Translations under genes and position numbers: made by a program
From: Schistocerca nitens
Lineage: Eukaryota; Arthropoda; Insecta; Orthoptera; Acrididae
Direction of reading: 5' to 3'
Assembly (NCBI RefSeq): GCF_023898315.1
Contig: NC_064621.1
Coordinates: 125,959,521 to 126,023,520 of the forward strand
Length of the DNA: 64,000 nt
Part shown: in pieces, positions 21,504-32,192 of the stretch
Position numbering within the stretch: the stretch's first letter is position 1
Layout of the letters: each line of letters begins with the position of its first letter
The notes under the pieces: model-generated
Databases searched by the model: none
Seen by the model: only the letters and a program-made list of their open reading frames with translations
Told to the model about the DNA's origin: nothing

Positions 21504-22135
21504 ACCCAGCTGTCATACGAAATCGAACCCCAGACCATAACTCCATTGTGTTCAGCAAACAGACAGGCTGGTTTCAGGCCAAAAAGTTGTCAACTTCTAA
21601 CTAGCACATGGTAATCACTGGCTCCGAGGCACAACCAGGTTTTGTCAGAAAAAACAACAGACCTACACCATGCCCTCCAATAAGCTCTCACTTGGCATCA
21701 CTGAAGTCCCATGTGGCAGGGGTTTTGTGTCAGTGGACTGCGCGCCACAGGGCGTCTGATTCGGAGCTCTCCTTCAAGTAACCCACTTTTAACAGTTTGT
21801 TGTGTGACTGTGGTATTAACTGCTGCCCAGATTGCTGCTGAAAATGAAGTATGATCCGTCAGAGCCATCCGCTGAACATGATGGTTTTACCTCTAGGTAG
21901 TGCCGTGTGGGCATCCAGAGCCCAGTCTTCTAGCGACCGTACGTTCTCATGACCACCACTGCCAGCAGTTGTGAACAGTGGCTATATTCCTGCCAAGTAT
22001 TTTTTACAATATCGCAGGACAAATATCCAGCTCCTCGTACCCCTGTTACACAGACTCGTTCAAACTCAGTGTTTATAATGGGTCTTTATCGCCTTAAAGG
22101 CAATCCTTACTACCATCAACTTACTACGTCCAGTC
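21504..22135 (-). pseudogene. Tc1 transposase relic family E, copy E2, N-terminal half
   Basis: On the minus strand the pieces ALTDHTSFSAAIWAAVNTTV and KSGLLEGELRIRRPVARSPL (second helix-turn-helix region), then VVFSDKTWLCLGASDYHVLV (first catalytic Asp in FSD) match copy E1. Several frameshifts and stops separate them. The 5' end merges with unidentified sequence near 22135. Confidence 0.65.
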
Positions 22136-22555
22136 TCGAAGATAATTAACGCTCAAATTGTTACAGCATGTATTTTAAGCTTTCTAATAGTGGTGCTACT
22201 AGCACCACTCTTATGCGACAGGTGCGAAATTGAATAGATATCATTCTCACATGTAGAAACAGGCCTACTTTCGTTCATGTTGCACAAATCCTTCTTCATG
22301 CTGCGATTTTTTTCTCTCACTGTATTTTGGGCTCGTTTTCTTTTCACATATGCGATCCAGCGAGTTCCAGGTTCTTCCTGAATTTCTAAATAAATCTCTT
22401 CAGTGCAGATGCACATCAGTCTCAATCTCTTACTACAATGGACGTGATGTCGCGAGTAATGAAGATAATAGAGAGGGGCACTTCATCAGTAGTGCGTGGA
22501 TGAACTGACAATTTGGGTCTATCGGTGGGCGTGCTAGGATAGTCCATGCAATGAC
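22136..22555. other. No gene recognised
   Basis: A 90-codon minus-strand frame (22153-22425) has no recognisable motif. Nothing else is supported. Confidence 0.3.
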
Positions 22556-22640
22556 CACTGCGTCCAGATCGCTTAGTGGTCAGAGCAACTGCCTAGTAAG
22601 AACGAGACCCAGATTCGGATCCCAGTCTGGCACCAATTTC
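22556..22640 (+). repeat. tRNA-like SINE head (third type)
   Basis: CGCTTAGTGGTCAGAGCAACT resembles box A and GATTCGGATCCCAGTCTGG resembles box B, at tRNA-like spacing, followed by ACCA. The cloverleaf is poor and no intact anticodon arm was found, so a degenerate tRNA-derived SINE head is more likely than a tRNA gene. Confidence 0.45.
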
Positions 22641-22880
22641 TAACTTTCTCCATTGATTTCATTCAATACCCACTTGCTACCAATGTCTCTAAATCCTTTG
22701 CGTCTTAATTCTTAATGGCGGCTAGATCAAGATCTGAAAGAACAGACACTGGGTATCAACAGGGTGGTCCATGGATAGTGACCGGGCCAAATATCTCACG
22801 AAATGAGCATCAAATGAAAAAACTACAAAGAACGAAACTCGTATAGCTTGAAGGGGGAAACCAGATGGCGCTATGGTTGG

Positions 22881-23082
22881 TTCAAATGGTTCAAATGGCT
22901 CTGAGCACTATAGGACTCAACTGCTGTGGTTATCAGTCCCCTAGAACTTAGAACTACTTAAACCTAACTAACCTAAGGACATCACACACATCCATGGCCG
23001 AGGCAGGATTCGAACCTGCGACCGTAGCAGTCGCACAGCTCCGGACTGCGCGCCCAGAACCGCGAGACCACCGCGGCCGGCT
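22881..23082 (-). repeat. SINE family A, copy 3, inside mariner M2
   Basis: This is an inverted copy flanked by the 12-bp duplication CGCTATGGTTGG (22869-22880 and 23083-23094), so it inserted into the 5' long inverted end of M2. Confidence 0.95.
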
Positions 23083-23337
23083 CGCTATGGTTGGCCCGCT
23101 AGATGGCGCTGCCATAGATCAAACGGATATCAACTCCGTTTTGTTCTAAATACGAACCCCCATTTTTATTACATATTCGTGTAGTACGTAAAGAAATATG
23201 AAAGTTTTTGTTGGACCACTTTTTTCGCTTTGTGATACATGGCGCTGCATCAGTCACAAACGTATAAGTACGTGGTATCACGTAACATTCCGCCAGTGAG
23301 GACGGTATTTGCTTCGTGATACATTACCCGTGTTAAA

Positions 23338-24423
23338 ATGGACCGTTTACCAATTGCGGAAAAGGTCGATATCGTGTTAATGTATGGCTATTGTGATCAA
23401 AATGCCCAACGGGCGCGTGCTATGTATGCTGCTCGGTATCCTGGACGACATCATCCAAGTGTCCGGACCCTTCGCCGGATAGTTACGTTATTTAAGGAAA
23501 CAGGAAGTGATCAGCCACATGTGAAACGTCAACCACGACCTGCAACGAATGATGATGCCCAAGTAGGTGTTCCAGCTGCTGTCGCGGCTAATCCGCACAT
23601 CAGTAGCAGACAAATTGCGCGAGAATCGGGAATCTCAAAAACGTCAGTGTTGAGAATGCTACATCAACATCGATTGCACCCGTGCCATATTTCTATGCAC
23701 CAGGAATTGCATGGCGACGACTTTGAACGCCGTGTACAGTTCTGCCACTGGGCATAAGAGAAATTATGGGACGATGACAGATTTTTTGCACGCGTTCTAT
23801 TTAGTGACGAAGCGTCATTCACCAACAACGGTAACGTAAACCGGCATAATATGCACTATTGGGCAACGGAAAATCCACGATGGCTGCAACAAGTGGAACA
23901 TTAGCGGCCTTGGCGGGTTAATGTATGGTGCGGCATTACGGGAGGAAGGATAATTGGCCCCCATTTTTATCGATGGCAATCTAAATGGTGCTATGTATGC
24001 TGATTTCCTACGTCATGTTCTATCGATGTTAGTACTTGATGTTTCACTGCACGACAGAATGGCGATGTACTTCCAACGTGATGGATGTCCGCCACGTAGC
24101 TCACATGAGGTTGAAGCGGTGTCGAATAGCATATATCATGACAGGTGGATTGGTCGTCGAAGCACCAGACCATGGTCCGCACGTTACCGGATCTGACGTT
24201 CCCGGATTTCTTTCTGTGGGGTAAGTTGAAGGATATTTGCTATCGTGATCCACCGACAACGTCTGACAACATGCGTCAGCGCATTGTCAATGCTTGTGCG
24301 AACATTACGGTAGGCGAACTACTCACTGTTGAGAGGAATGTCGTTACACGTATTGCCAAATGCATTCAGGTTGACGGACATCATTTTGAGCATTTATTGC
24401 ATTATTGTGGTATTTACAGGTAA
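23338..24423 (+). pseudogene. mariner (DD41D) transposase pseudogene, copy M2
   Basis: It starts MDRLPIAEKVDIVLMYGYCD and is open to 23757, covering both helix-turn-helix regions (SSRQIARESGISKTSVLRML). TAA at 23755-23757 replaces a Gln codon. A second stop, TAG near 23902, follows. The first catalytic Asp (LFSDEAS) is kept. An extra T near 23965 shifts the frame, and the piece 23954-24196 holds the second motif (QRDGCPP). A second frameshift near 24175 falls at the third motif. The final piece 24145-24423 lacks the family's normal stop and runs on for a few codons. It is inactive. Confidence 0.85.
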
Positions 24424-24860
24424 TCGCGCTGTAACAGTATGCGTTCTCAGAAATGATAAGTTCACAAAGGTAAATGTATCACATTGCACCAACAGAAATA
24501 AAATGTTCAAACGTACCTACGTTCTGTATTTTAATTTTAAAAAAACCTACCTGTTACCAGCTGTTCGTCTAAAATTGTGTGGCATATGTTTGTGACTATT
24601 ACACCGCCAGCTATCACAAAGCGAAAAAAGTGGTCCAACTAAAACATTCATATGTCTACGTACTACAGGAATATGTAATAAAAAATGGGGGTTCCTATTT
24701 GAGAAAAACGCAGTTGATATCTGTTGGACCTATTGCAGCACCATCTAGCGGGCCAACCATAGCGCCGTCTGGTTTCCCCCTTGAAGCTAGACAAGTTTTT
24801 TCGTTTGACGCTTATTTCGTGAGATATTTGGCCCAGTCACGATCAATGGACCACCCTGTA

Positions 24861-27800
24861 TAAATCAGCTAAATTAAATTTCTGTTTGCATAGATCTATC
24901 ATTTCAGTACGACTGTGTACTATATTTAAGAACTCATTATCATGAAAGTCAACTGGTTTCATTTGTATTTTTCGGTGCACAGTCCAGTTTCAGGCCAGTG
25001 ATTTGCAGGAGGATAACAGTCCAGTTATAATAACTAAAAAGGTTAAAATACATCCACATTTCAGTTTTTATGTTTCAGTTCAAACATTCCGGTATATCTG
25101 CCTACATCTGAGAGACTGTGGTGTATTCCATATCGTTTCATTACCATCTTGAAATATCTATGATAAACCTCGCCACCACTATCTGTGTGAAGATTGTCTG
25201 GGTTGGAACTGGTTGCTGTCTGCAGTAATTGATCAAACACCTATGCTGCTGTCATCACCATCTTTGTTTTCACAGATAGCACCCACACAAATTACATTTA
25301 GCTCTCAGAGTACTGCTATTCTGTCTTTCTTATACACTTCTGTCTTACGTATATTTGTACATTCTTTGGTGAACAGTCGTCGAGTTTTGTAGTTTATAAA
25401 AATATCAGATTCAGTAAACCAGGTGTTCTTTCAAATTCTCCATCACTGATATGTATTGCATTAGCAGCTGAAGTTAGAGTACCCAGCATATGTAGTTTCT
25501 CCCTACTTACTCCATTGTTTTATCTGAATATTACTGTAATTTTTAATAAAATCTCCAATAGCTTCTTCAGAGTCGTTTGCCTTCGAGAGTTAGTTAATAT
25601 ATTCTGTAACTGGCCAAAAATTTTCCCTGAGTGACTTGTCTCTTTCCAAACACTCCAGCATCAGCAATCATAATTTCTCTTTGATAGCCCTGCTTGCTTT
25701 AACAACTTTGTTGACATGTTGTTGCGTAATAAGCAAACTTTGGATCAGTATCAACTTATACACAGTCAAATTTTCTTCTTCTCAATCATATCAATCCTTG
25801 CATTCTATTCACAGATTAATCTCAGAATGACCTGAAGACGAGTATTTGCTTCCTTGATATTTTTGCTCACTGCTTCAAGTCTAGTAGTATGGCATTTAAT
25901 ACTATAGTCGAAAGTGTGAATTTTTGCGTCAATGTACAGACAAATCTGCCTAGTGCTCTCTGACTAATTGTGGGTGGATTTACACACAAATTTGTCCAGA
26001 ACATGTTGTATAATTATATTATTACCAACTTTTGGATCCTTGAGTGCTTGAACTCCTCTGTGTTGGCATAAACATAAGTATTTTCATATTTGATTTTGAT
26101 TTACACTACCATATCATCAAATATCAACACAATATCTATATCGACATCCACATGCATACTTCACAAGCCACTGTATGGTGCATAGCGAAAGGTACTCCGT
26201 ATCACTTCTACTCATTTTCTTTCCTGTTCCAATGGCAAATAGAATGAGAGAAAAATGACTGCTACATGCCTCCAGCTTATGATTTCATGCAGGAGGACAC
26301 AGTAACATTCAGAGAATGTTTCCTATGTAATAGCAATATCTGGAAGTATGTATGTATGTCCTGTAGTGACTGGTACTTGGACTCTAATAGTGTTTTTGAA
26401 GAGACATATAGATTCTCAAAGAGAACACCTTCTCGCTATTTTTTTGTGGCATTCTCAGACCAGTCAGTTACCAAAACGTTTTGTGAAGTGGATGTTTCGC
26501 CTATCCACTTACGTTGAGGGCTGTACAACAACTCTGGCCTACATTGCCTTTTATAGGATCAAAAATGGAACATAGATGTGACACAAAAAATTCATTTATT
26601 TTTACATGAAGCTGGGGACACATACATACACACTAAGAATGCAATTCCGTACCTACATCAAGTATTGTAAACTCATACATAATTCCATGTATTGGCTGGC
26701 AACGCACATCGAAATATTGGATTAAATCTTCTTCCATGGAATTTGGTATTTACTGCTGAAACGGTAAGAAGTATGGAGGTAGGGGAGTTGAAGGTGCTGG
26801 TGGTTTTGCTGGACAAATTTAACTGCATCTCTTATTAATAGAAACTAAAACTGAACTTTACACATCACTGCATGAACAAATTCACGCTGACAGATCACAG
26901 CAATTAGATCACAGAATATGTTTATGACACTAGGCTGCAAGACAGCAAATCTTTACACCTATAACATATATGAAAACATATGCCTGTAATCTTTCATACA
27001 CATTATATTAAAACAACGAATAACAAACTCAGGTATACACATATTTTCAAAACACAGTTATAGAGGAAACAAGATAACTAAGTCCAAATGAGCAATATTA
27101 AACCCCAAAGAATTAAGACAAATGTTTCAGCAAATTCTTTAAAGTGATTATCCACACAGATCTTTACATCAGAAGAGACATGGCATGTACATCAGTGCAC
27201 TTTGGACATCTCAAGATACTTGCACACTCCGGCACAAATGGCGCACTAAAATTAACATGTTCACAGGAAAAGTCTACCTCAGAACATACACAGTATGCAC
27301 ACTAATTAACTTGAGACACATAGAAGTCTTCGCATCTAACCTAAGCAGGATAGTTCTTTGCAGCAATTAAACGCCTGGTTACAGGCAACATACATGACAG
27401 CTTGCACCTAACACGAATTTTAATAAACAGGAGCAAACGAGAGCGAAACTTAATATGCTATAACACGCCCCCCTGGCTTATATGAGAGGCCAACAAACTG
27501 ACATATTCAGTTTAACAAGACACAAACTCACGTGCAGCAGGCAACACCAATACAACTCAGTGAACATTACTTAGAAGATTGCTAACCCCCTCCCCCCCCC
27601 CCCCCCCACAAAAAAAAAAAAGAAACATACTTGCAAAGCATAATGAGCGACAGCACAAGGTTTCTCATATACATGATCGACCAGTAACAGTCTCAGTGAG
27701 CACCGTTATATGTCCCCAGTGTTCTGTGCTCCATACACAAAGCAGCTAGAAAATGGGAAGCCCACAGCTTATAGCTATTGCTGATGAATCCAAGCGTCCA

Positions 27801-28267
27801 TCCAGACACAATATTCAGTACACGGCATTGAGATAACGATAGACCAACAGCATGCTCCCGATGCCTATTACTCCACGACATCCACGCTCGCCCTGTCCTC
27901 CGTGCGTGACACCAAGAAGTGGCAGACAGACAAATAGCCTGCACTCGATGAGCAGAGCACAAAAATCTCCAGCATGCTCAGCGATCGCGGCCACAAATTC
28001 AATAAACAGGCCAGCCGCTACTTGAGGCACTGCCGCTTACCATGTGCTTCCTCCCTCATTCCCAGGCACGCTCGTGAATGAGACCGTTCACCAGCCAACG
28101 CTACTCGACTTCCACCTCGGCCACAGATCACCAGCGGCACACAACACTCACAGCAAACCACTGTCAGAGAAGCTCTGGTCCGTTCAGTCATAAAAGGTCT
28201 AGGAAGACATAAACATAAGGCTTCCAGAGCGGTCTCTGTTCCAGTGCATGCTGTAGGTGCAACTGCT
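24861..28267. other. No gene identified; AT-rich, with a C/A low-complexity tract at 27586-27622
   Basis: On the minus strand between 25200 and 26000 there are coding-like pieces with frequent stops (for example SIKCHTTRLEAVSKNIKEAN). They could belong to an old viral-type or transposon gene, but I cannot assign a family. From 26600 to 28260 I see only short meaningless frames and a run of C followed by A. Confidence 0.3.
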
Positions 28268-28687
28268 TTAAGGGGCTCCGGAACGCCCTATACTTGCAAT
28301 GTTAAAATAACGCTCGTAAATTACATCTTTCCTCACAAAGTATTTGAGGTAGGAAGTTGAACCTTTTACAGATTATTTATTGGAATATGGGCTACAACTT
28401 AACACAGGGATTTTACAAAATTTTAGTTCAGTTATTAAAGATGATTTTTTTTTCAATTGTAATGAAAATTCACAACATTTTTTGAAATTTTTTATTTATA
28501 TATTCAAAAATATACAGTGTTTTGGAAAAAGGCTGTGTTAAAATATGCAGAAGGTACTGTGCAACATTTACTGAAAGTTTGAAACAAATATGTTTGGAAG
28601 ATCCTTAGAAAACATGTAATTAGTATGAGAAAATAAAAGTTTTGGGAATCGAGCGACAAAGATTGGATTAACTTTTTAGTGCATTCC

Positions 28688-28885
28688 GCCGGCCGAAGTG
28701 GCCGTGCGGTTAAAGGCGCTGCAGTCTGGAACCGCAAGACTGCTACGGTCGCAGGTTCGAATCCTGCCTCGGGCATGGGTGTTTGTGATGTCCTTAGGTT
28801 AGTTAGGTTTAACTAGTTCTAAGTTCTAGGGGACTAATGACCTCAGCAGTTGAGTCCCATAGTGCTCAGAGCCATTTGAACCATT
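28688..28885 (+). repeat. SINE family A, copy 4, at the stop codon of the basic ORF
   Basis: The 15-bp duplication TTTTTAGTGCATTCC (28673-28687 and 28886-28900) spans the stop codon of the minus-strand ORF 28889-29167. The insertion therefore leaves the reading frame complete but separates it from its downstream sequence. Confidence 0.95.
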
Positions 28886-28888
28886 TTT

Positions 28889-29167
28889 TTAGTGCATTCC
28901 AGGTCCATAGGATGGATTATCTTCATCCTCTGCAAACTCCTCCTCCAGCTTCCTCTTGTTCCTCCTCCTGTTTACTCTTGCTTGTATTTCTAGACTCTTT
29001 ACAGCCCTGTCTGCAGCCCGAAGGCGTTCCTTGTCTAAAGCAAGCATCGCTCGTACCATGTTAGAACCTATCTTCATTCCCATATTTCTAAATACCTTTG
29101 GCTTTCCAACATTTCTCCTTTTCTTAAAAGCCTTCAGAGGATTTCTAATAACTTTACTTTTACTCAT
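28889..29167 (-). CDS. Small, strongly basic protein of the TTAA element (unknown function)
   Basis: This complete 92-codon frame runs from ATG at 29167 to TAA at 28891-28889. The N-terminal two thirds are rich in Lys and Arg (about 25 of 92 residues in total; KAFKKRRNVGKPKVF, then VNRRRNKRK). An acidic patch EEEFAEDED and a short tail SYGPGMH follow. A helical segment around NMVRAMLALDKERLRAADRA could pack or dimerise. No catalytic motif is seen. Such composition suits a nucleic-acid-binding or nuclear protein. It may be the end of a longer transposon protein whose upstream part was deleted. The open frame despite surrounding decay suggests a young element. Function is not known. Confidence 0.4.
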   Translation of the reverse strand: MSKSKVIRNPLKAFKKRRNVGKPKVFRNMGMKIGSNMVRAMLALDKERLRAADRAVKSLEIQARVNRRRNKRKLEEEFAEDEDNPSYGPGMH

Positions 29168-29279
29168 TATTATACTTCAACAAAACAGAGACTCAAGAAA
29201 CAGAATTAGTTACGAATATTTTCGAGATAACGACGGAGTAAATAAACATGAAACAATCGACAATCACACCAGCGATATA

Positions 29280-30701
29280 CACTCCTGGAAATGGAAAAAA
29301 GAACACATTGACACCTGTGTGTCAGACCCACCATACTTGCTCCGGACACTGCGAGAGGGCTGTACAAGCAATGATCACACGCACGGCACAGCGGACACAC
29401 CAGGAACCGCGGTGTTGGCCGTCGAATGGCGCTAGCTGCGCAGCATTTGTGCACCGCCGCCGTCAGTGTCAGCCAGTTTGCCGTGGCATACGGAGCTCCA
29501 TCGCAGTCTTTAACACTGGTAGCATGCCGCGACAGCGTGGACGTGAACCGTATGTGCAGTTGACGGACTTTGAGCGAGGGCGTATAGTGGGCATGCGGGA
29601 GGCCGGGTGGACGTACCGCCGAATTGCTCAACACGTGGGGCGTGAGGTCTCCACAGTACATCGATGTTGTCGCCAGTGGTCGGCGGAAGGTGCACGTGCC
29701 CGTCGACCCGGGACCGGACCGCAGCGACGCACGGATGCACGCCAACACCGTAGGATCCTACGCAGTGCCGTAGGGGACCGCACCGCCACTTCCCAGCAAA
29801 TTAGGGACACTGTTGCTCCTGGGATATCGGCGAGGACCATTCGCAACCGTCTCCATGAAGCTGGGCTACGGTCCCGCACACCGTTAGGCCGTCTTCCGCT
29901 CACGCCCCAACATCGTGCAGCCCGCCTCCAGTGGTGTCGCGACAGGCGTGAATGGAGGGACGAATGGAGACGTGTCGTCTGCAGCGATAAGAGTCGCTTC
30001 TGCCTTGGTGCCAATGATGGTCGTATGCGTGGCTGGCGCCGTGCAGGTGAGCGCCACAATCAGGACTGCATACAACCGAGGCACACAGGGCCAACACCCG
30101 GCATCATGGTGTGGGGAGCGATCTCCTACACTGGCCGTACACCACTGGTGATCGTCGAGGGGACACTGAATAGTGCACGGTACATCCAAACCCTCATCGA
30201 ACCCATCGTTCTACCATTCCTAGACCGGCAAGGGAACTTGCTGTTCCAACAGGACAATGCACGTCCGCATGTATCCCGTGCCACCCAACATGCTCTAGAA
30301 GGTGTAAGTCAACTACCCTGGCCAGCAAGATCTCCGGATCTGTCCCCCATTGAGCATGTTTGGGACTGGATGAAGCGTCGTCTCACGCGGTCTGCACGTC
30401 CAGCACGAACGCTGGTCCAACTGAGGCGCCAGGTGGAAATGGCATGGCAAGCCGTTCCACAGGACTACATCCAGCATCTCTACGATCGTCTCCATGGGAG
30501 AATAGCAGCCTGCATTGCTGCGAAAGGTGGATATACACTGTACTAGTGCAGACATTGTGCATGCTCTGTTGCCTGTGTCTATGTGCCTGTGGTTCTGTCA
30601 GTGTGATCATGTGATGTATCTGACCCCAGGAATGTGTCAATAAAGTTTCCCCTTCCCGGGACAATGAATTCACGGTGTTCTTATTTCAATTTCCAGGAGT
30701 G
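29280..30701 (+). mobile_element. Tc1-like element family A, copy A2 (complete)
   Basis: This 1422-bp element has inverted ends starting CACTCCTGGAAAT (about 25 bp, few mismatches) and TA on both sides (29278-29279 and 30702-30703). It inserted into the TTAA-flanked element. It carries an uninterrupted transposase gene and, 3' of it, the AATAAAG polyadenylation-like motif near 30640. Confidence 0.95.
29524..30546 (+). CDS. Tc1-like transposase, intact 340 residues
   Basis: This would bind the element's inverted ends and carry out cut-and-paste transposition into TA sites. ATG 29524 begins MPRQRGREPYVQL; upstream codons are also open, but homologous copies start here. Residues ~10-50 form the first helix-turn-helix (FERGRIVGMREAGWTYRRIA). 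ARARRPGTG takes the place of the GRPR-like linker, and a second helix-turn-helix follows at ~85-120. The catalytic triad reads Asp155 (CSDKS), Asp244 (FQQDNARPH) and Glu277 (SPIEHVW). Only 32 residues lie between the last two, against 34 in Tc1. Compared with sibling copies it has F to C and E to K changes around Asp155 and V to G shortly after, so activity is uncertain although the frame is intact. Confidence 0.9.
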   Translation: MPRQRGREPYVQLTDFERGRIVGMREAGWTYRRIAQHVGREVSTVHRCCRQWSAEGARARRPGTGPQRRTDARQHRRILRSAVGDRTATSQQIRDTVAPGISARTIRNRLHEAGLRSRTPLGRLPLTPQHRAARLQWCRDRREWRDEWRRVVCSDKSRFCLGANDGRMRGWRRAGERHNQDCIQPRHTGPTPGIMVWGAISYTGRTPLVIVEGTLNSARYIQTLIEPIVLPFLDRQGNLLFQQDNARPHVSRATQHALEGVSQLPWPARSPDLSPIEHVWDWMKRRLTRSARPARTLVQLRRQVEMAWQAVPQDYIQHLYDRLHGRIAACIAAKGGYTLY

Positions 30702-30999
30702 TATATTGAACCATCACAGGTTAGCCACAACACATACTTTATCTCACATCACTAAAATGTACCTGATGAACACGGACGTTAATAATAACACCATTTGACA
30801 GCAGTTTAACAGCGCCACAGTGGGTCACGCCCATTTAGAACACATTTCAAAAAAAATTTTAAAATAGTTGTAGTCTTCAGAATTGAATAAATTATATATC
30901 TATTAAAAGGTAATAGTCTGCAGATTCAGAAAACGCAAAAAAGTAAAAATTGAACTTTTCATGATTTTGAGCCTTTCCGGAGCCCCTTAAACAACCCTG

Positions 31000-31195
31000 G
31001 CCGGCCGGGGTGGCCAAGCGGTTAAAGGCGCTACAGTCTGGAACCGCGCGACCGCTACGGTCGCAGGTTCGAATCCTGCCTCGGGCATGGCTGTGTGTGA
31101 TGTCCTTAGGTTAGTTAGGTTTAAGTAGTTCTAAGTTCTAGGGGACTGATGACCTTAGAAGTTAAGTCCCATAGTGCTCAGAGCCATTTGAACCA
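31000..31195 (+). repeat. SINE family A, copy 5
   Basis: The 13-bp duplication TTAAACAACCCTG (30987-30999 and 31196-31208) includes the right TTAA of the transposon at 28272-30986. The SINE therefore landed exactly at that element's edge. Confidence 0.95.
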
Positions 31196-31404
31196 TTAAA
31201 CAACCCTGTTGGAAGAACATCCGCAACTGAGCATTATAGCAAAATATCGCTTCAGTTGTAAATTATTTTTACACGACCGGTTTCGGACTGTTATAAGCCC
31301 ATCCTCGGGTGTCGTAGCTGTGCTGTGGTCCCTGAGCGCTGTGTGTACCAGGCGCGGTGTGCTGCCAATGAGCATAGAACTGTTCTGCGCTCATAGGCAG
31401 CACA

Positions 31405-32190
31405 CAAGCTTCCAAGTGCATTCACCGCGATGTCACCAAACACGGATGCGACCATCATGATGCGTAAACAGAACCTGGATTCATCCGAAAAAATGACGTT
31501 TTGCCATTTGTGCACCCAGGTTCGTCGTTGAGTACACCATCGCAGGCGCTCCTGTCTGTGATGCAGCGTCGAGGGTAAACGCAGCCATGGTCTCCGACCT
31601 CATAGTCCATGCTGCTGCAAACGTCGTCGAAGTGTTCGTGCAGATGGTTGCTGTCTTGCAAACGTCCCCATATGTTGATTGAGGGATCGAGACGTGGCTG
31701 CACGATCCGTTACAGCCATGCGGACAAGATGCATGTCATCTCGACTGCTAGTGATACGAGGCCATTGGGATCCAGCACGACGTTCCGTATTACCTTCCTG
31801 AACCCACCGATTCCATACTCTACTAACAGTCATTGGATCTCGACCAACGCGGGCAGCAATGTCGCGATACGATAAACCGCAATCGCGATAGGCTACAATC
31901 CGATTTTTATCAAAGTCGGAAACGTGATGGTACGCATTTCTCCTGCTTACACGAGGCAACACAACAACATTTCACCAGGCAACGCCGGTCAACTGCTGTT
32001 TGTATATCAGAAATCGGTTGGAAACTTTGCTCATGTCAGCACGTTGTAGGTGTCGCCACCGGCGCCAACCTTGTGTGAATGCTCTGAAAAGCTAATCATT
32101 TGCACATCGCAGCATCTTCTTCCTGTCGGTTAAATTTCGCGTCTTTAGCACGTCATCGTCGTGGTGTAGCAATTTTAATGGCCAGTAGTG
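31405..32190 (-). mobile_element. Tc1-like element family B, copy B2 (3'-truncated)
   Basis: The right end is the family B terminus (AATTTTAATGGCCAGTAGTG, then TA at 32191-32192). Leftward it matches copy B1 up to about 31405, where homology stops inside the transposase. Just outside, at 31209-31404, lies a repeat fragment (ACGACCGGTTTCGGACTG) and a small hairpin around GTGCTGCC and GGCAGCAC. Confidence 0.85.
31430..31962 (-). pseudogene. Tc1 transposase pseudogene, copy B2
   Basis: The first piece (31600-31962) encodes the DNA-binding half: NAYHHVSDFDKNRIVAYRDC, IAARVGRDPMTVSRVWNRW, then SARTLRRRLQQHGL. The start codon of the family (ATG in copy B1) reads TTG here. After a frame break, the first catalytic motif is seen in NVIFSDESRFCL, in the piece 31291-31515, followed by unrelated sequence. 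The second and third catalytic residues are missing. Confidence 0.8.
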
Positions 32191-32192
32191 TA

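Larger units (their letters stand above)
22760..24858 (+). mobile_element. mariner-like element family M, copy M2
   Basis: This is a full-length copy from CAGGGTGGTCCATGGATAG to the inverted end GGACCACCCTG, followed by TA at 24859-24860. It is interrupted by a SINE at 22881-23082. The long inverted ends (about 200 bp) are conserved with M1. Confidence 0.88.
28272..30986 (-). mobile_element. TTAA-flanked DNA transposon with a basic ORF, carrying two nested insertions
   Basis: TTAA occurs at 28268-28271 and 30987-30990. Between them lie 12-bp perfect inverted ends, GGGGCTCCGGAA. TTAA duplication is characteristic of piggyBac and Kolobok elements. The G-rich ends fit Kolobok better, but no transposase is present to decide. 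After removing the SINE (28688-28885) and Tc1 copy A2 (29280-30701), the element was about 1.08 kb. Its only sizeable ORF is at 28889-29167. Confidence 0.65.

Noticed and set aside
27586-27622. C-run followed by A-run as a retroposon poly(A) tail
   Set aside because: No coding or SINE/LINE body lies next to it and no target duplication was found.
28272-30986. Polinton/Maverick identity for the TTAA element
   Set aside because: The TTAA target and 12-bp G-rich ends differ from Polinton termini and 6-bp duplications, and no Polinton core gene is inside.
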